Shown here: in pieces, positions 1 to 9,161 of the stretch | How the letters are laid out: each line of letters starts with the position of its first letter | Position numbering within the stretch: the stretch's first letter is position 1 | Assembly (NCBI GenBank): GCA_018433775.1 | Contig: JAHDQN010000047.1 | Coordinates: 1-47,763, forward strand | From: Deltaproteobacteria bacterium | GTDB taxonomy: Bacteria > Desulfobacterota > Desulfomonilia > UBA1062 | Direction: 5' to 3' | Length of the DNA stretch: 47,763 nucleotides | Notes under the pieces: generated by a model | Told to the model about the DNA's origin: nothing | Seen by the model: only the letters and a program-made list of their open reading frames with translations | The model's database searches: none | Made by a program: the position numbers and the translations under genes

Positions 1-270
1 ATGAAATTACGAGGTATGGTGTGGGTCTGCCGGGGGTTTGCGTGACAGATTGGCAGCAGGGGTGCTTCCGCCCGGGCAGGCCTGTGCCAAAATGGCAAAA
101 TCCCCCGGCGAAGACCGGCAAATCCGCGACATTCTGGCAGCCGAGCAAGGCAAAGGATGGTTTTCGCTAAAGACGGGAAATTTCGATCTACGGTTCGATT
201 CCGGGTAGAGGATATCCTGGTGAGCTCTTTTTGAGGTCTTTCCGCGATGCCCAGGAATGAGTCTGAGGCT
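1..270. other. no gene recognised
   Basis: The stretch before the tRNA holds no reading frame that looks like a real gene. A minus-strand frame of about 98 codons runs across the tRNA and has no family resemblance. I see no terminator with a T-run downstream of the tRNA. Confidence 0.5.
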
Positions 271-346
271 TGGTGCCGAGGGACGGAGTTGAACCGCCGA
301 CACGAGGATTTTCAGTCCTCTGCTCTACCTACTGAGCTACCTCGGC
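271..346 (-). tRNA. tRNA-Phe (GAA)
   Basis: Read on the minus strand, the 76 bases fold as a complete cloverleaf. The acceptor stem is GCCGAGG/CCTCGGC, the D-stem GCTC/GAGC, the anticodon stem GAGGA/TCCTC with loop CTGAAAA (anticodon GAA, phenylalanine), and the T-loop TTCAACT. The discriminator A and the 3' CCA are encoded. It stands alone, with no other tRNA beside it. Confidence 0.97.
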
Positions 347-381
347 AACAGGAGAATGTCTATTGAAAACGGGGATGGTTG

Positions 382-669
382 TCAAGCGTTTTCGTCGTCT
401 TCAAAGTTGAAGCTTTCGAGCTTTTCCCCATCTTCCATGAGAACCTCTTCCATGGAGACATCCTGCCTGGCAGCTGCCTGACCTTCGCCGAGCAGGTCCC
501 TGCGTTCTTCTTCCACCTTGCCCACCGCAAAGCCCTCATCGTCGATGTCGATCTCGGGCTGCTTGGTATAGATATTCAGCTTGATCTTCGCGGGAACGAG
601 GTCGTCTCCGCAGCTCTTGCAGCGGTCCAGATAATCGAAGCTGACATAACCGCATTTGGCGCATCTCAT
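382..669 (-). CDS. small zinc-ribbon protein
   Basis: A 95-residue acidic protein. The N-terminus has two CxxC knuckles (C3/C6 and C17/C20) in the arrangement of a zinc ribbon. The rest is a charged, probably disordered tail rich in Glu and Asp, ending in EDDENA. A strong ribosome site (AGGAGGT) lies 9 bases before the ATG at 669, which supports this start. It lies just upstream of the tRNA-Phe gene on the same strand. No catalytic motif is visible. Small zinc-ribbon proteins of this layout are common in deltaproteobacterial genomes and mostly have no known function. A role in protein or nucleic-acid contacts is only a guess. Confidence 0.8.
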   Translation of the reverse strand: MRCAKCGYVSFDYLDRCKSCGDDLVPAKIKLNIYTKQPEIDIDDEGFAVGKVEEERRDLLGEGQAAARQDVSMEEVLMEDGEKLESFNFEDDENA

Positions 670-784
670 GGGTACACTACCTCCTGTCTTATATCACCTC
701 TGTATCGGTAGTACGAAGCCGGATCATTAGTAAAGCATAACCTCTTTTCCCGCACCCGTCGCCATGCATAGCCAAAATTGTCTC

Positions 785-813
785 TTGATGTTTCTTTTTC
801 GCTATACTATATT
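785..813 (+). promoter_or_regulatory. sigma-70 type promoter for the DUF3783 gene
   Basis: TTGATG (785-790) and TATATT (808-813) are separated by exactly 17 bases in an AT-rich patch. The predicted start near 820 leaves a leader of about 120 bases before the ATG at 942. Judged by eye only. Confidence 0.55.
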
Positions 814-860
814 CTAACTCCATTCTTTTCTTGCGCTTTTTTCAGGTCAGGAAGCCAGGC

Positions 861-910
861 GGCCTCCTCTCTCGCACGCCCTTGAAAGAGCGGAGAAGGA
901 GAGAGCGGCC
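861..910 (+). other. stem-loop in the 5' leader of the DUF3783 gene
   Basis: GGCC-TC-CTCTCTC (861-873) can pair with GAGAGAG-C-GGCC (899-910). This gives 4 + 7 base pairs with a small internal loop, between the proposed promoter and the ribosome site. The purine-rich right arm ends about 20 bases before the AAAGGAG ribosome site. The pairing is seen directly; any regulatory role is inference. Confidence 0.4.
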
Positions 911-941
911 GGAATATCTTAAAAGGCAAAAGGAGCTGCAT

Positions 942-1355
942 ATGAACACCAGCCCCAGGGTATTGCTCTGGAACTATACATACGAGGAAATGCTGACCCT
1001 CGACGGGTTCTTTCAGGCAGTCGGGGCTCCCGAGGTACAGGTGATCGAGCCTGACCAGGGTAACCTCCCGGTGCACGAGATCCTGTTTACGGACAAAAAA
1101 TCGGACCAGGCGTATGCGTGCGATGAAAAGATCATGCTCTTCTACCAGGTCGAGGCACCGGTGATTCACCGGGTGATGCGTGAGGCAAAGGACTGGAGTC
1201 TTCCCCAGCCCATCTACGCCGTGGTGACGAAGCAGTCCATGGAATGGACGTTTTCCGATCTCGCCGGTCACCTCATCAAGGAGCGTGATTTCTTCAGGAA
1301 AAAGAAGGCCGGGCAGAAGCAGAAGAAAAACTCGTGCCCGCATTCAGATCACTGA
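942..1355 (+). CDS. DUF3783-family protein
   Basis: A 137-residue protein matching, by memory of the family, the DUF3783 pattern. It opens with VLLWNYTYEEM and continues with a second half of the form IMLFYQVEAP..PQPIYAVVT, then a helical end. The frame is open further upstream, but ATG 942 is preferred because AAAGGAG lies 6 bases before it and family similarity begins there. The C-terminal 20 residues are very basic (KKKAGQKQKKN), which suggests nucleic-acid or membrane-surface contact, but no function is known for the family. It is transcribed away from the zinc-ribbon gene and toward the acyltransferase, 98 bases downstream. Confidence 0.8.
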   Translation: MNTSPRVLLWNYTYEEMLTLDGFFQAVGAPEVQVIEPDQGNLPVHEILFTDKKSDQAYACDEKIMLFYQVEAPVIHRVMREAKDWSLPQPIYAVVTKQSMEWTFSDLAGHLIKERDFFRKKKAGQKQKKNSCPHSDH

Positions 1356-1453
1356 AGCATACTATTTTTTATTAAGTCCGCCGGAAAAACACCGGAGCTC
1401 GTGCCCCGGCGGATCGTTTCAGCCCCGGGCGGGGGGAGAGGAGGTTGCACCAG

Positions 1454-2206
1454 GTGAAGGCATCACTTTTCCGGAAGTCGTGGATCATGGCCCAGGGGAT
1501 AGCCGCGACTCTGGGCATATCGGTTCTGGCACTGTACATGCGTTTCACACGGACATACGAGCGGGGTTTCGCCGACAGGGTGCTGCGCTGGTGGTCAGGA
1601 TTCCTGCTGAAAAACGTCAGCGCCAGGGTGCACATCAACAATCCGCACCAGGTCACGGTGAGCCCGGGCACACCCTATATCATCATGTCGAATCACCGGA
1701 GCCACTATGACATCCCGCTCATTTTCGTGTCTCTGCCCGGGAGCATACGCATGCTCACCAAAAAAGAGCTCTTCAAGGTTCCTGTCTGGGGGAAAGGCCT
1801 CAAGGCAGCGGAGTTCCTCTCCATCGACCGACACGATCACGCGCAGGCCATCAGGGACCTGGACTATGCCAAGGAGCAGATGAGGGGCGGGATCGTGCTC
1901 TGGGTCGCCCCCGAAGGAACCCGGTCTCGGGACGGGAGCATTGGGGAATTCAAGAAAGGCGGGTTCATGGTGGCCATCCAGACCGGTGCCACGATCATAC
2001 CGGTCGGGATCAGCGGCTCGGAGAAGATCCTGAGGCCCGGCACCTGGGATTTCTTTCTGAACCAGGACGTTCAGGTTACCATCGGTGTGCCCATAGATGC
2101 CTCGGCCTATACCCTCGAGACGAGGGACCGGCTCATGCACGACGTGAAGGAAGCCATCAGGGGGCTTGTCGAGGGGGCCGAGTCCGGAGATAAGATGCGG
2201 GGTTGA
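1454..2206 (+). CDS. plsC: 1-acyl-glycerol-3-phosphate acyltransferase family
   Basis: A 250-residue PlsC-type acyltransferase, expected to add an acyl chain to lysophosphatidic acid at the inner face of the cytoplasmic membrane. Block I (NHRSHYD, NHx4D) lies near residues 80-86 and block III (EGTR) near 154-157. PVGISGSEKIL fits the conserved block IV region. A hydrophobic stretch near residues 10-30 is a likely membrane anchor. A TTG at 1445 directly abuts the GGAGAGGAGG ribosome site, so the GTG at 1454, nine bases after it, is preferred. It converges on the Kdo-kinase-like gene. It could act on another lipid, since PlsC paralogues are common. Confidence 0.85.
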   Translation: MKASLFRKSWIMAQGIAATLGISVLALYMRFTRTYERGFADRVLRWWSGFLLKNVSARVHINNPHQVTVSPGTPYIIMSNHRSHYDIPLIFVSLPGSIRMLTKKELFKVPVWGKGLKAAEFLSIDRHDHAQAIRDLDYAKEQMRGGIVLWVAPEGTRSRDGSIGEFKKGGFMVAIQTGATIIPVGISGSEKILRPGTWDFFLNQDVQVTIGVPIDASAYTLETRDRLMHDVKEAIRGLVEGAESGDKMRG

Positions 2207-2345
2207 TCGATTTCCTCTCCGGGATCGATGTCTCTGTTTTTAGCAACGGATTATTATTGTCACTTGCTGCAGGATCCCTGTGAATGCACAGGCCTTTGAA
2301 CATTCCGGAGGGAAGACCGCACTCACGGACCTCTGGCGGGCACCC

Positions 2346-3068
2346 CTACAGCCCTTGCCGGTCCTGCCCGGTATACCCCTCCATAAAGGTCTGTTTCCAG
2401 CCCCGGGGCAGGCGTATCCGACCTCTTTTATCCCACTTCTTCAACGAATGGATGAAGCGCCTGGTGTTTTTGTATCTCAGGATAAAGGGGAGGTCGATGA
2501 ACCGGTAGGCGTTGTCCAGGTCGATGATCCAGGGTTTTTGTTCCTTATCCAGGACGATGTTTTTCACGTGGAGATCGGCGTGGTAGACCTGGGCGCGGTG
2601 GATATCGCGGATGAGCGCGCCGGTTCTCCTGATAACGGCCGATCCGCCATCCGGGAACTGCTCCAGAAAGGCGAGCAGATCGACAGACTCCGGAATCATC
2701 CGGGAGATGATCTCCATGGCATAGAACATGCCGTTCTTTTTGAACCGAAGGCCCACGATCTCCGGGGTAGGGATGCCCTGCGAGATGAGATATGCGCTGC
2801 TCTGAAGCTCCTGGAGGCTCCGGTTAAGGGTGAGAAACCGCGTCTTGAAGACATTTCTCAAGGCCCCGCCATGGGTCAGGGTGCGGACCACCAGGCCGGG
2901 CTCCATGAACCGGATGGATGCCCTGCCGCTCAAGCCCGTGTCCGTCCCGAGCACGGGCCGGCCCGACAACAGGTCCGGCAGCTGGGGAAGCGAGGGGTGG
3001 TAGACAACGGTATACGGGGGGATTTCCCGTACCTCGTACCCCAGGCTCTCGATGGCTGTCCGGTTCAC
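2346..3068 (-). CDS. Kdo/LPS-kinase-like protein
   Basis: A 240-residue protein of the lipopolysaccharide kinase fold (KdkA/WaaP/RfaP group). The catalytic loop HADLHVKN and the metal-binding IDLDN (in place of DFG) are clear near residues 160-190, and the N-terminal half has the small-lobe pattern. Relatives phosphorylate Kdo or heptose in the inner core of LPS at the cytoplasmic face. The GTG start lies 3 bases after the uvrB stop, with AAGGATAGG inside the uvrB end as ribosome site, so the two are surely co-transcribed and probably coupled. A DNA-repair gene is not a functional partner that I can explain. The exact sugar acceptor cannot be read from the sequence. Confidence 0.8.
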   Translation of the reverse strand: MNRTAIESLGYEVREIPPYTVVYHPSLPQLPDLLSGRPVLGTDTGLSGRASIRFMEPGLVVRTLTHGGALRNVFKTRFLTLNRSLQELQSSAYLISQGIPTPEIVGLRFKKNGMFYAMEIISRMIPESVDLLAFLEQFPDGGSAVIRRTGALIRDIHRAQVYHADLHVKNIVLDKEQKPWIIDLDNAYRFIDLPFILRYKNTRRFIHSLKKWDKRGRIRLPRGWKQTFMEGYTGQDRQGL

Positions 3069-3071
3069 ACC

Positions 3072-5066
3072 CTATCCTTCCGTGACCAGTGCGATCCTGG
3101 TGAGGCGCTTGATCTCGTCCCTCAAGGACGCTGCTTCTTCGAACCGCAGGTCGGCGGCGGCCTCGTGCATCTTCTTGTCGAGCTCGGCAATGGTCTGCTT
3201 GAGCTTACCAACCTCCACCTTGCCCAGAGAAGTGCCTATGGTCGCCGTCATGTCTGCATAATCTTTCTCGTAAATAGATGCAAGGATATCTCGGATATTC
3301 TTCTTGATCGTGGTGGGCGTGATGCCGTGGAGCCGGTTGTACTCCTTCTGCTTCTCCCTGCGGCGCAGGGTTTCGGAGGTGGACTTTTCGATGGAGTCGG
3401 TGCGGGTGTCCGCATACATGATCACCTTGCCGTTGACGTTTCTCGCGGCCCTGCCCGCGGTCTGGATCAGCGAGCGCTCCGAGCGCAGGAAGCCTTCCTT
3501 GTCGGCGTCCAGGATCGCCACCAGCGACACCTCCGGGATGTCCAGGCCCTCGCGCAGGAGGTTGATGCCGATGAGCACGTCGAACGTGCCTTCGCGCAGG
3601 CCCTTGATGATTTCGATGCGCTCCAGGGTGTCGATGTCGGAGTGCAGGTACTTCACCCTGAGGTTGAGCTGGAGATAGTAGTCGGTGAGCTCTTCGGCCA
3701 TGTGCTTGGTGAGTGTGGTCACCAGCACCCGCTCGCCGGCCTCGACCCGGGCGGTGATCTCGCGGTAGAGGTCATCCACCTGGGAGTTCGCAGGCCTGAT
3801 CTCGATCTGCGGGTCCAGCAGACCGGTGGGCCGCACCACCTGCTCGATGATCTTGCCTTTTGACTGCCTGATCTCATAGTCGCCCGGCGTGGCAGAGACA
3901 TATACCAGGGTGTTCACCAGGGAGTTGAACTCGTCGAACCGAAGCGGCCGGTTGTCCAGGGCCGAGGGGAGCCGGAACCCGTAGTCCACCAGGGTGGATT
4001 TCCGGGAATGGTCGCCCCGGTACATGCCGATGAGCTGGGGAACGCCCACGTGTGACTCGTCGAGGAACACGGTGGTGTTCTTGGGCAGATAGTCCATGAG
4101 GGTGGGCGGCGGCTGTCCGGGCAGACGACCGGTGAGGTGGCGCGAATAGTTTTCGATGCCCCGGCACGCCCCGGTCTCCATGAGCATCTCCAGGTCGTAG
4201 TTGGTGCGCTCCTCGATCCGCTGCGCTTCGATGAGCCGGTTTTCCGCACGGTAGTAGGCTATGCGCTCCTTGAGCTCCTCACGGATGCCGTCCATGGCGT
4301 CGAGGAGCAGGGATCGCGGGGTCACGTAGTGCGAGGCGGGGTAGATGGGAAAGTGCGAGAGCCTGCGGAGCTTCTTGTTTCTCAGGGTGTCGATCTGCCA
4401 GATCGATTCGATGTCGTCCCCGAAGAGCTCCACCCGGATGGCCGTGTCCTCCTCGTGGACGGGAAAGATGTCGATCACGTCTCCCCGTACCCGGAACGTG
4501 CCGCGGGAGAAGTCATAGTCGTTGCGATCGTACTGAATCTCCACGAGTTTCTTCAGGATATCGCTGCGGCTCAGGCCCCTGCCTTCCTCCAGGTAGAGGA
4601 GCATGCCCGAGTACGCCTCGGGAGAACCCAGACCGTAGATGCACGACACGGACGCCACGATGATGCAGTCCTCCCGCTCGAACAGCGCACGGGTGGCCCG
4701 GTGCCTGAGCTTGTCGATGTCCTCGTTGATGGCCGAGTCCTTCTCGATATAGAGGTCGCGAGACGGCACATAGGCCTCGGGCTGATAATAGTCGTAGTAG
4801 CTCACGAAATACTCCACCGCGTTATCCGGAAAGAGTTCGCGGAACTCGCCGTAGAGCTGGGCTGCGAGGATCTTGTTCGGTGCGATGACCAGCGCGGGCC
4901 GGTTCAAACGCTCGATCACGCACGCCATGGTAAAGGTCTTGCCGGAGCCGGTGACGCCCAGAAGCACCTGGTCCCTTATGCCCTTGTCGATGCCCTTGGT
5001 CAGGGCATCGATGGCGGCGGGCTGGTCCCCCTGGGGCTGAAAGGGTGAAACGAGCTTGAATCTCAT
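3072..5066 (-). CDS. uvrB: UvrABC system protein B
   Basis: A 664-residue UvrB, the damage-verifying helicase of nucleotide excision repair, which receives DNA from UvrA and recruits UvrC. Visible are Walker A (GVTGSGKT), the beta-hairpin segment [15 protein letters not shown] that clamps DNA, the DESH motif, helicase motifs V/VI ([22 protein letters not shown]) and the C-terminal UVR motif near residues 620-655 that contacts UvrC. The frame extends to a GTG at 5099. The ATG at 5066 ([16 protein letters not shown]) matches the normal UvrB N-terminus and is chosen, although the purine-rich AAGGAACAGG lies somewhat far upstream. First gene of a two-gene unit with the Kdo-kinase-like gene. Confidence 0.97.
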   Translation of the reverse strand: MRFKLVSPFQPQGDQPAAIDALTKGIDKGIRDQVLLGVTGSGKTFTMACVIERLNRPALVIAPNKILAAQLYGEFRELFPDNAVEYFVSYYDYYQPEAYVPSRDLYIEKDSAINEDIDKLRHRATRALFEREDCIIVASVSCIYGLGSPEAYSGMLLYLEEGRGLSRSDILKKLVEIQYDRNDYDFSRGTFRVRGDVIDIFPVHEEDTAIRVELFGDDIESIWQIDTLRNKKLRRLSHFPIYPASHYVTPRSLLLDAMDGIREELKERIAYYRAENRLIEAQRIEERTNYDLEMLMETGACRGIENYSRHLTGRLPGQPPPTLMDYLPKNTTVFLDESHVGVPQLIGMYRGDHSRKSTLVDYGFRLPSALDNRPLRFDEFNSLVNTLVYVSATPGDYEIRQSKGKIIEQVVRPTGLLDPQIEIRPANSQVDDLYREITARVEAGERVLVTTLTKHMAEELTDYYLQLNLRVKYLHSDIDTLERIEIIKGLREGTFDVLIGINLLREGLDIPEVSLVAILDADKEGFLRSERSLIQTAGRAARNVNGKVIMYADTRTDSIEKSTSETLRRREKQKEYNRLHGITPTTIKKNIRDILASIYEKDYADMTATIGTSLGKVEVGKLKQTIAELDKKMHEAAADLRFEEAASLRDEIKRLTRIALVTEG

Positions 5067-5568
5067 GATGTGTCTTGTATCCTGTTCCTTGCCGGTCACG
5101 ACCTCAAGCGGGCGGGTTTTCGGGCAGCGGCGAAAAGTCCGGCCGTTTCCCGCAGCACCCGAGGGTGACGCGCTGTTTTTTGTTCATATCCTGACCGATG
5201 ACTCGATACCTGTCAATGCTGTATTTAGGGGCCATACCATTGTTCTTTCCGGCAGGAGAAGGGATGTTCGGATACGCGCAGTGCATTGATTTTTCCGGGG
5301 CGTTTTCCTCCATTGGCCTGTGCCCGCACCGATGCGTTCTCCTCCGACCGCGACCCCTCCGGCCGCGGCTGTGCAGGGGCGGTCGGGCTGAGCAGGCAGG
5401 GAGAGGGGCATCCGGGGTGAAAGCCCGGATCATCCCGCATTCTCGCGGGCTTCACCCTTCAGGAGATCGCGGATGACAAGGGCGGACCCGGATCCCTTGC
5501 CTGGGCCCGTTCCCTAACAGGAGATGCCCCCGTCCCGATTTAATGTGAACCCGTCCCCGAATTCTTTC
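5067..5568. other. 500-base noncoding stretch with GC-rich hairpins
   Basis: No convincing gene lies between uvrB and cysS. The stretch holds two strong hairpins. CCGACCGC (5344-5351) pairs with GCGGTCGG (5379-5386). GGGTGAA-A-GCCCG (5415-5427) pairs with CGGGC-TTCACCC (5446-5457). A REP-like repeated motif lies against the cysS stop. Neither hairpin is followed by a T-run on either strand, so they are not standard terminators. Short open frames here are low-complexity Pro/Arg shadows. Confidence 0.55.
5527..5564. repeat. REP-like CCCGTCCC double motif
   Basis: CCCCCGTCCC (5527-5536) and CCCGTCCCC (5550-5558) flank TTAATGTGAA and end in GAATTC, four bases from the cysS stop codon. On the minus strand it reads as a GGGACGGG motif, the AT-rich centre, and a second GGGACGGG. 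From memory, similar GGGGACGGGTTCACATT strings recur in deltaproteobacterial intergenic DNA near REP-associated (IS200-like) transposases. No transposase is present here. Confidence 0.35.
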
Positions 5569-7002
5569 TTAGAGCTTTTCCCAGAGGGTTCCTTCCGGGG
5601 TGTCCTTGAGCTGGATGCCCTTTTCCTTGAGCGTGTCCCTGATCTCGTCGGCCCGGCGGAAGTCCTTGGCCTTTCTGGCTGCGTTGCGTTCTTCGATGAG
5701 GGCTTCGATCTCGGGCGCGGTGAGGCCGGTCTCGTCGATGCCGGAGCGTTTGATCCGGTCGAGGAACTCCCCGGGGGCTTCCTCCAGGATGCCCAGCACT
5801 TCGGAGACCAGCGAGACTACGGATTCGAGGGCGGCCTTGTCCTGCGGGGAAACGGCCGGGCTCTCGTCGAGCGCCTTGTTGATCTCGGTGGTGAGCTCGT
5901 GGATGCGGGCAACGGCCAGGGCGGTGTTGAAGTCGTCGCTCATGGCCTCGTCGAAGCTCTGCTCGAACGACTCGGCCAGGGGTTTGATGTGCGATTCCCC
6001 GGCCGTGGCGGCGGTGCTGCTCACGCGATCGAGCATCTCGTAGAAGCGCACCAGGCCCTGGCTTGCGGTCTGGACCGCATCGGGTGAGAAGTCGATGGGG
6101 CTGCGGTAGTGGTGGGAGACCAGGAGCAGGCGCAGGGCCTCCGGGTGCACCTCCTTGACGAGCTCCCGGATGGTGAGGAAGTTGCCCAGTGATTTGCTCA
6201 TCTTCTCGCCGCTCACGGTCACGAAGCCGTTGTGTACCCAGTACCTCACGAACGGGACCCCATAGGTGCCCTCGGACTGGGCGGTCTCGTTCTCATGGTG
6301 CGGGAAGACAAGGTCCCTGCCGCCGCCGTGGATGTCGAGCGTGGGGCCCAGGAGATGGGTGCTCATGGCCGAGCACTCGATGTGCCAGCCGGGCCTGCCC
6401 TTGGACCACGGGCTCTCCCACCAGGGCTCGCCCTCCTTGCTCTTTTTCCACAGGGCAAAGTCGAGCGGGTTTTTCTTGTTCTCGTCGATCTCGACCCGGG
6501 CACCCGCGATCATCTCCTCGGTGTCCCTGCCGCTGAGCTTGCCATACTCGCGGAAACCCGAGACATCGAAGTAGACGCTGCCGTCGGTGGCCTTGTAGGC
6601 GAGCCCCTTTGATTCGAGCTTCTCGATCATGGCGATGATCTGCTCGATATACTCGGTCGCCCGGGGCTCGATGTCGGCGGGCTTCACCTTGAGGGTCTCC
6701 ATGTCGGTGTTGAACTCGTCGATGTATTTCTGGGCGATCTCCTTGTAGCCGGAGCCCAGCTGATTGGCCCGGGCGATGATCTTGTCGTCCACGTCGGTGA
6801 AGTTGCGAACGTAGGTAAGGTCATAGCCTTTCCTGCGCAGGAAGCGGGCGATCACGTCGAAGACGACCAGGGACCGGGCATGTCCGATGTGGGACATGTC
6901 GTATACCGTGACGCCGCAGACATACATTCTCACCTTGTTTCCCGCTAGCGGGGTGAAAGGCTCTTTTTTCTTCGAGAGGGTGTTGTACAGGGATATGCTC
7001 AT
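5569..7002 (-). CDS. cysS: cysteinyl-tRNA synthetase
   Basis: A 477-residue class I tRNA synthetase that charges tRNA-Cys. The zinc and cysteine-binding YVCGVTVYD is near residue 29, the HIGH-type SHIGHARS near 38-45, the zinc-ligand segment GWHIECSAM and HHENE in the middle, and KMSKSLGN for ATP binding. A helical anticodon-binding C-terminus ends in the usual [16 protein letters not shown]. Length is normal. Last gene of the carD operon, 10 bases after ispF. Having cysS directly after ispDF is a widespread arrangement in Firmicutes, Actinobacteria and deltaproteobacteria. A small repeat element sits right after the stop. Confidence 0.98.
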   Translation of the reverse strand: MSISLYNTLSKKKEPFTPLAGNKVRMYVCGVTVYDMSHIGHARSLVVFDVIARFLRRKGYDLTYVRNFTDVDDKIIARANQLGSGYKEIAQKYIDEFNTDMETLKVKPADIEPRATEYIEQIIAMIEKLESKGLAYKATDGSVYFDVSGFREYGKLSGRDTEEMIAGARVEIDENKKNPLDFALWKKSKEGEPWWESPWSKGRPGWHIECSAMSTHLLGPTLDIHGGGRDLVFPHHENETAQSEGTYGVPFVRYWVHNGFVTVSGEKMSKSLGNFLTIRELVKEVHPEALRLLLVSHHYRSPIDFSPDAVQTASQGLVRFYEMLDRVSSTAATAGESHIKPLAESFEQSFDEAMSDDFNTALAVARIHELTTEINKALDESPAVSPQDKAALESVVSLVSEVLGILEEAPGEFLDRIKRSGIDETGLTAPEIEALIEERNAARKAKDFRRADEIRDTLKEKGIQLKDTPEGTLWEKL

Positions 7003-7012
7003 ATCGTGCTCC

Positions 7013-7498
7013 TTATAAGACGAGAGTTCTTTTTACCAGAGCCACGGCCTGGGCCGCAATGGCCTCGCCGGCGCCGATCTCTCCCAGACCCTCGTGGGTC
7101 CGGAACTTCACCGAGACATCTCTGGGATCGATCATGCATGCGCCTGCTATGTTGGCGATCATCGAGTCCCGGTATTTTCCGAGCCTGGGCTGCTCGCAGA
7201 TACAGTTGACGTCGATGTTGACCACCGCGAAGTCCTGCCGGATCTTTTCCCGGATGATCACGAGCATGTCCAGGGAGTACATGTCCTTGGTCTGAGCTGC
7301 GGTGTCGGGGAACAGGACCCCGATGTCGGCGAGCGCGCACGCCCCGAGCAGGGCGTCGCACACGGCGTGGACCACGACGTCGCCGTCGGAGTGCCCGAGC
7401 AGCCCCCTGGAAAAGGGGATGGTGACCCCGCCCAGGACAAGGGCGCGCCCCTGGACCAGACGGTGGATGTCGTAGCCTACACCGACCCGGTACGGCAT
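7013..7498 (-). CDS. ispF: 2-C-methyl-D-erythritol 2,4-cyclodiphosphate synthase
   Basis: A 161-residue IspF, fifth enzyme of the non-mevalonate (MEP) isoprenoid pathway. It closes the cyclic diphosphate with release of CMP. Zinc ligands D10, H12 (GYDIHRL) and H44 fit the family, as do the HSDGDVVVHA and ADIGVLFPDT motifs and TTEGLG-type ending (RTHEGLGEIGAGEAIAAQA). Its start lies 22 bases inside the end of ispD, so translation is probably coupled to that of the preceding pathway enzyme. The protein is expected to be a cytosolic trimer. Confidence 0.97.
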   Translation of the reverse strand: MPYRVGVGYDIHRLVQGRALVLGGVTIPFSRGLLGHSDGDVVVHAVCDALLGACALADIGVLFPDTAAQTKDMYSLDMLVIIREKIRQDFAVVNIDVNCICEQPRLGKYRDSMIANIAGACMIDPRDVSVKFRTHEGLGEIGAGEAIAAQAVALVKRTLVL

Positions 7499-8157
7499 GT
7501 CAGCATGGCCTCCGCTATCTCCAGGTCTTTTTCGACCGTGATCTTGATGTTGAAGGGATCACCCTCCACGACTCGAACCCTTCCTCCCGCCTGCTCCATG
7601 ACGGCGCTGTCGTCCGTGGCATCCAGGACGCCTCGCTGCCGCGCCAGGGTGTGGGCCTCCAGGATCTTGAGGAGGGGAAAGGCCTGGGGGGTCTGCACCT
7701 CGAAGAGGTTCGATCTGGGGACCGTCCGGATAACCACCCCGTCCCGGACCTCCTTGAGGGTGCCGGAGACCGCCAGGGCGGGGATGCACGCATCACCCTC
7801 GCCGAGCCCTTCGAGCACCCGGGAAATGAGCTCCCCGGTCACCAGGGGCCTCACCGCGTCGTGCACCAGCACCAGCCCGGCGCCTTCGACGTTGAGCAGG
7901 CCGTTGTACACCGATTCCTGCCTGGTCCGGCCGCCCTGCACGATGTGCACCGGGGATGCAGCGCCTGCGAGCATCCGCCTCGTCAGGTCCATGTCTTCAC
8001 GCGGCACCGTCACGATGACGGCATCGAGCGCGTCATGGGATGCAAAGGCATCCACGGTCCTGCGGATGAGCGGAACTCCGCACAGATCGAGAAACTGCTT
8101 TTTCCGGCCGAAGCGGGTCCCGCTTCCGCCGGCTACGATGACCGCGCTCGCCGCCAT
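7477..8157 (-). CDS. ispD: 2-C-methyl-D-erythritol 4-phosphate cytidylyltransferase
   Basis: A 226-residue IspD, which couples MEP with CTP to give CDP-methylerythritol, the third step of the MEP pathway. The N-terminal nucleotide-binding signature AGGSGTRFGRKKQFL spans about residues 9-23. VLVHDAVRPLV and ATDDSAVME are also visible. The usual Pro before KQ is replaced by Lys (RKKQ), a minor deviation. It overlaps ispF by 22 bases and starts 3 bases after the PIN/TRAM gene stop, all in one operon. Confidence 0.96.
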   Translation of the reverse strand: MAASAVIVAGGSGTRFGRKKQFLDLCGVPLIRRTVDAFASHDALDAVIVTVPREDMDLTRRMLAGAASPVHIVQGGRTRQESVYNGLLNVEGAGLVLVHDAVRPLVTGELISRVLEGLGEGDACIPALAVSGTLKEVRDGVVIRTVPRSNLFEVQTPQAFPLLKILEAHTLARQRGVLDATDDSAVMEQAGGRVRVVEGDPFNIKITVEKDLEIAEAMLTCRTGSV

Positions 8158-8160
8158 GGA

Positions 8161-9144
8161 TCAGCCGCCGTTTGTTTTGGGGGCTGCGAATATCATCCGG
8201 CCTGCCGGGGTCTGGAGGATGGAGGTGACCGTCACCTCGACGCTCTTGTTGAGCAGGGGCTCTCCCTGCTCGACCACCACCATGGTTCCGTCCTCGAGAT
8301 AGGCGACGCCCTGGCCCTTTTCCTTGCCCTGCTTGGCGATGGTCACCGACAGGCTCTCGCCGGGCAGCACGATGGGCTTGACCGCATTGGCGAGCTGGTT
8401 GATGTTGAGCACGTTCACCCCCTGGATCTGCGCCACCTTGTTGAGGTTGAAGTCGTTGGTGAGCACATCGGCGTCGAGCTCCTTGGCAAGCGCGATGAGC
8501 TTGGAGTCCACCTCCTTGATCTTGGGGAAGTCCTTGTCCACGATCTCGAACTGGACCTGGGGGTTCTTCTGGAGCCGGTTGAGGATATCCAGCCCCCTTC
8601 TGCCGCGGGTCCTCTTGAGCGGGTCCGAGGAATCCGCGATGTGCTGGAGCTCGTTCAGGATGAACTGGGGCGCGACCAGCGTCCCTTCGATAAACCCGGC
8701 GTCGCAGACATCGGGTACCCTGCCGTCGATGATGACGCTGGTATCCAGGATCTTTCTCCGGGGGTGCTCACTGCGTGCCTTCTGATGGAAAAACGGGAGA
8801 TCGCCCAGCTCCTTGCCCCAGGCATGGCCGATGGTGTAGCCCATGTAGGCGAAGAGCGAGTTGATGAGGATGAACAGGAAGAGGCCGCCTTCGAGCCTCA
8901 GGAGCACATATCCCAGCAGGCTGCCGATCACGAGCCCGAGGATGGCGCCCAGGAACCCGCCCACGTAGGCCATGGGGTGGAATTTGAGCCCCCTGATCTC
9001 GCCGATGAAGACCAGGAGCAGACACGCCTCTGCAATGCCTGGCAGGAGGATGAGCCAGATGCCGCCTTCCATGTGCAGGGACGCGTACATGAAGGCCCCG
9101 TAGAAAACCACGAGGGCCACTGCGATACGAAGAAACCATTTCAT
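8161..9144 (-). CDS. YacL-like membrane PIN/TRAM protein
   Basis: A 327-residue protein with about four hydrophobic segments in the first 110 residues, a PIN-type nuclease domain (KILDTSVIIDGRVPDV start near 132, with further acids in DSKLIALAKELDADVLTNDFN) and a C-terminal TRAM-like beta domain. This order matches B. subtilis YacL and its actinobacterial relatives. The PIN acids that bind metal are present, so RNase activity is possible, but the family's substrate is not established. The yacL-ispD order also occurs in Bacillus, so the linkage is old. It sits 17 bases after carD in the same operon. Confidence 0.9.
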   Translation of the reverse strand: MKWFLRIAVALVVFYGAFMYASLHMEGGIWLILLPGIAEACLLLVFIGEIRGLKFHPMAYVGGFLGAILGLVIGSLLGYVLLRLEGGLFLFILINSLFAYMGYTIGHAWGKELGDLPFFHQKARSEHPRRKILDTSVIIDGRVPDVCDAGFIEGTLVAPQFILNELQHIADSSDPLKRTRGRRGLDILNRLQKNPQVQFEIVDKDFPKIKEVDSKLIALAKELDADVLTNDFNLNKVAQIQGVNVLNINQLANAVKPIVLPGESLSVTIAKQGKEKGQGVAYLEDGTMVVVEQGEPLLNKSVEVTVTSILQTPAGRMIFAAPKTNGG

Positions 9145-9161
9145 AGTATGCCAATCCTATT

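Noticed and set aside
187..209. T-arm-like string with TTCGATT in the loop, near the tRNA
   Set aside because: The stem on either side does not close and there is no acceptor or anticodon arm. Not enough for a tRNA remnant or attachment site.
7..303. Minus-strand frame of 98 codons at the window start
   Set aside because: It runs through the tRNA-Phe gene, has no ribosome site and no family resemblance.
2277..2292. Small hairpin CCTGTG-AATG-CACAGG between convergent genes
   Set aside because: Six base pairs without a T-run; too weak to call a terminator.
2280..3863. Long plus-strand frame of 527 codons opposite the kinase-like and uvrB genes
   Set aside because: Antisense shadow of two certain genes, common in GC-rich DNA.
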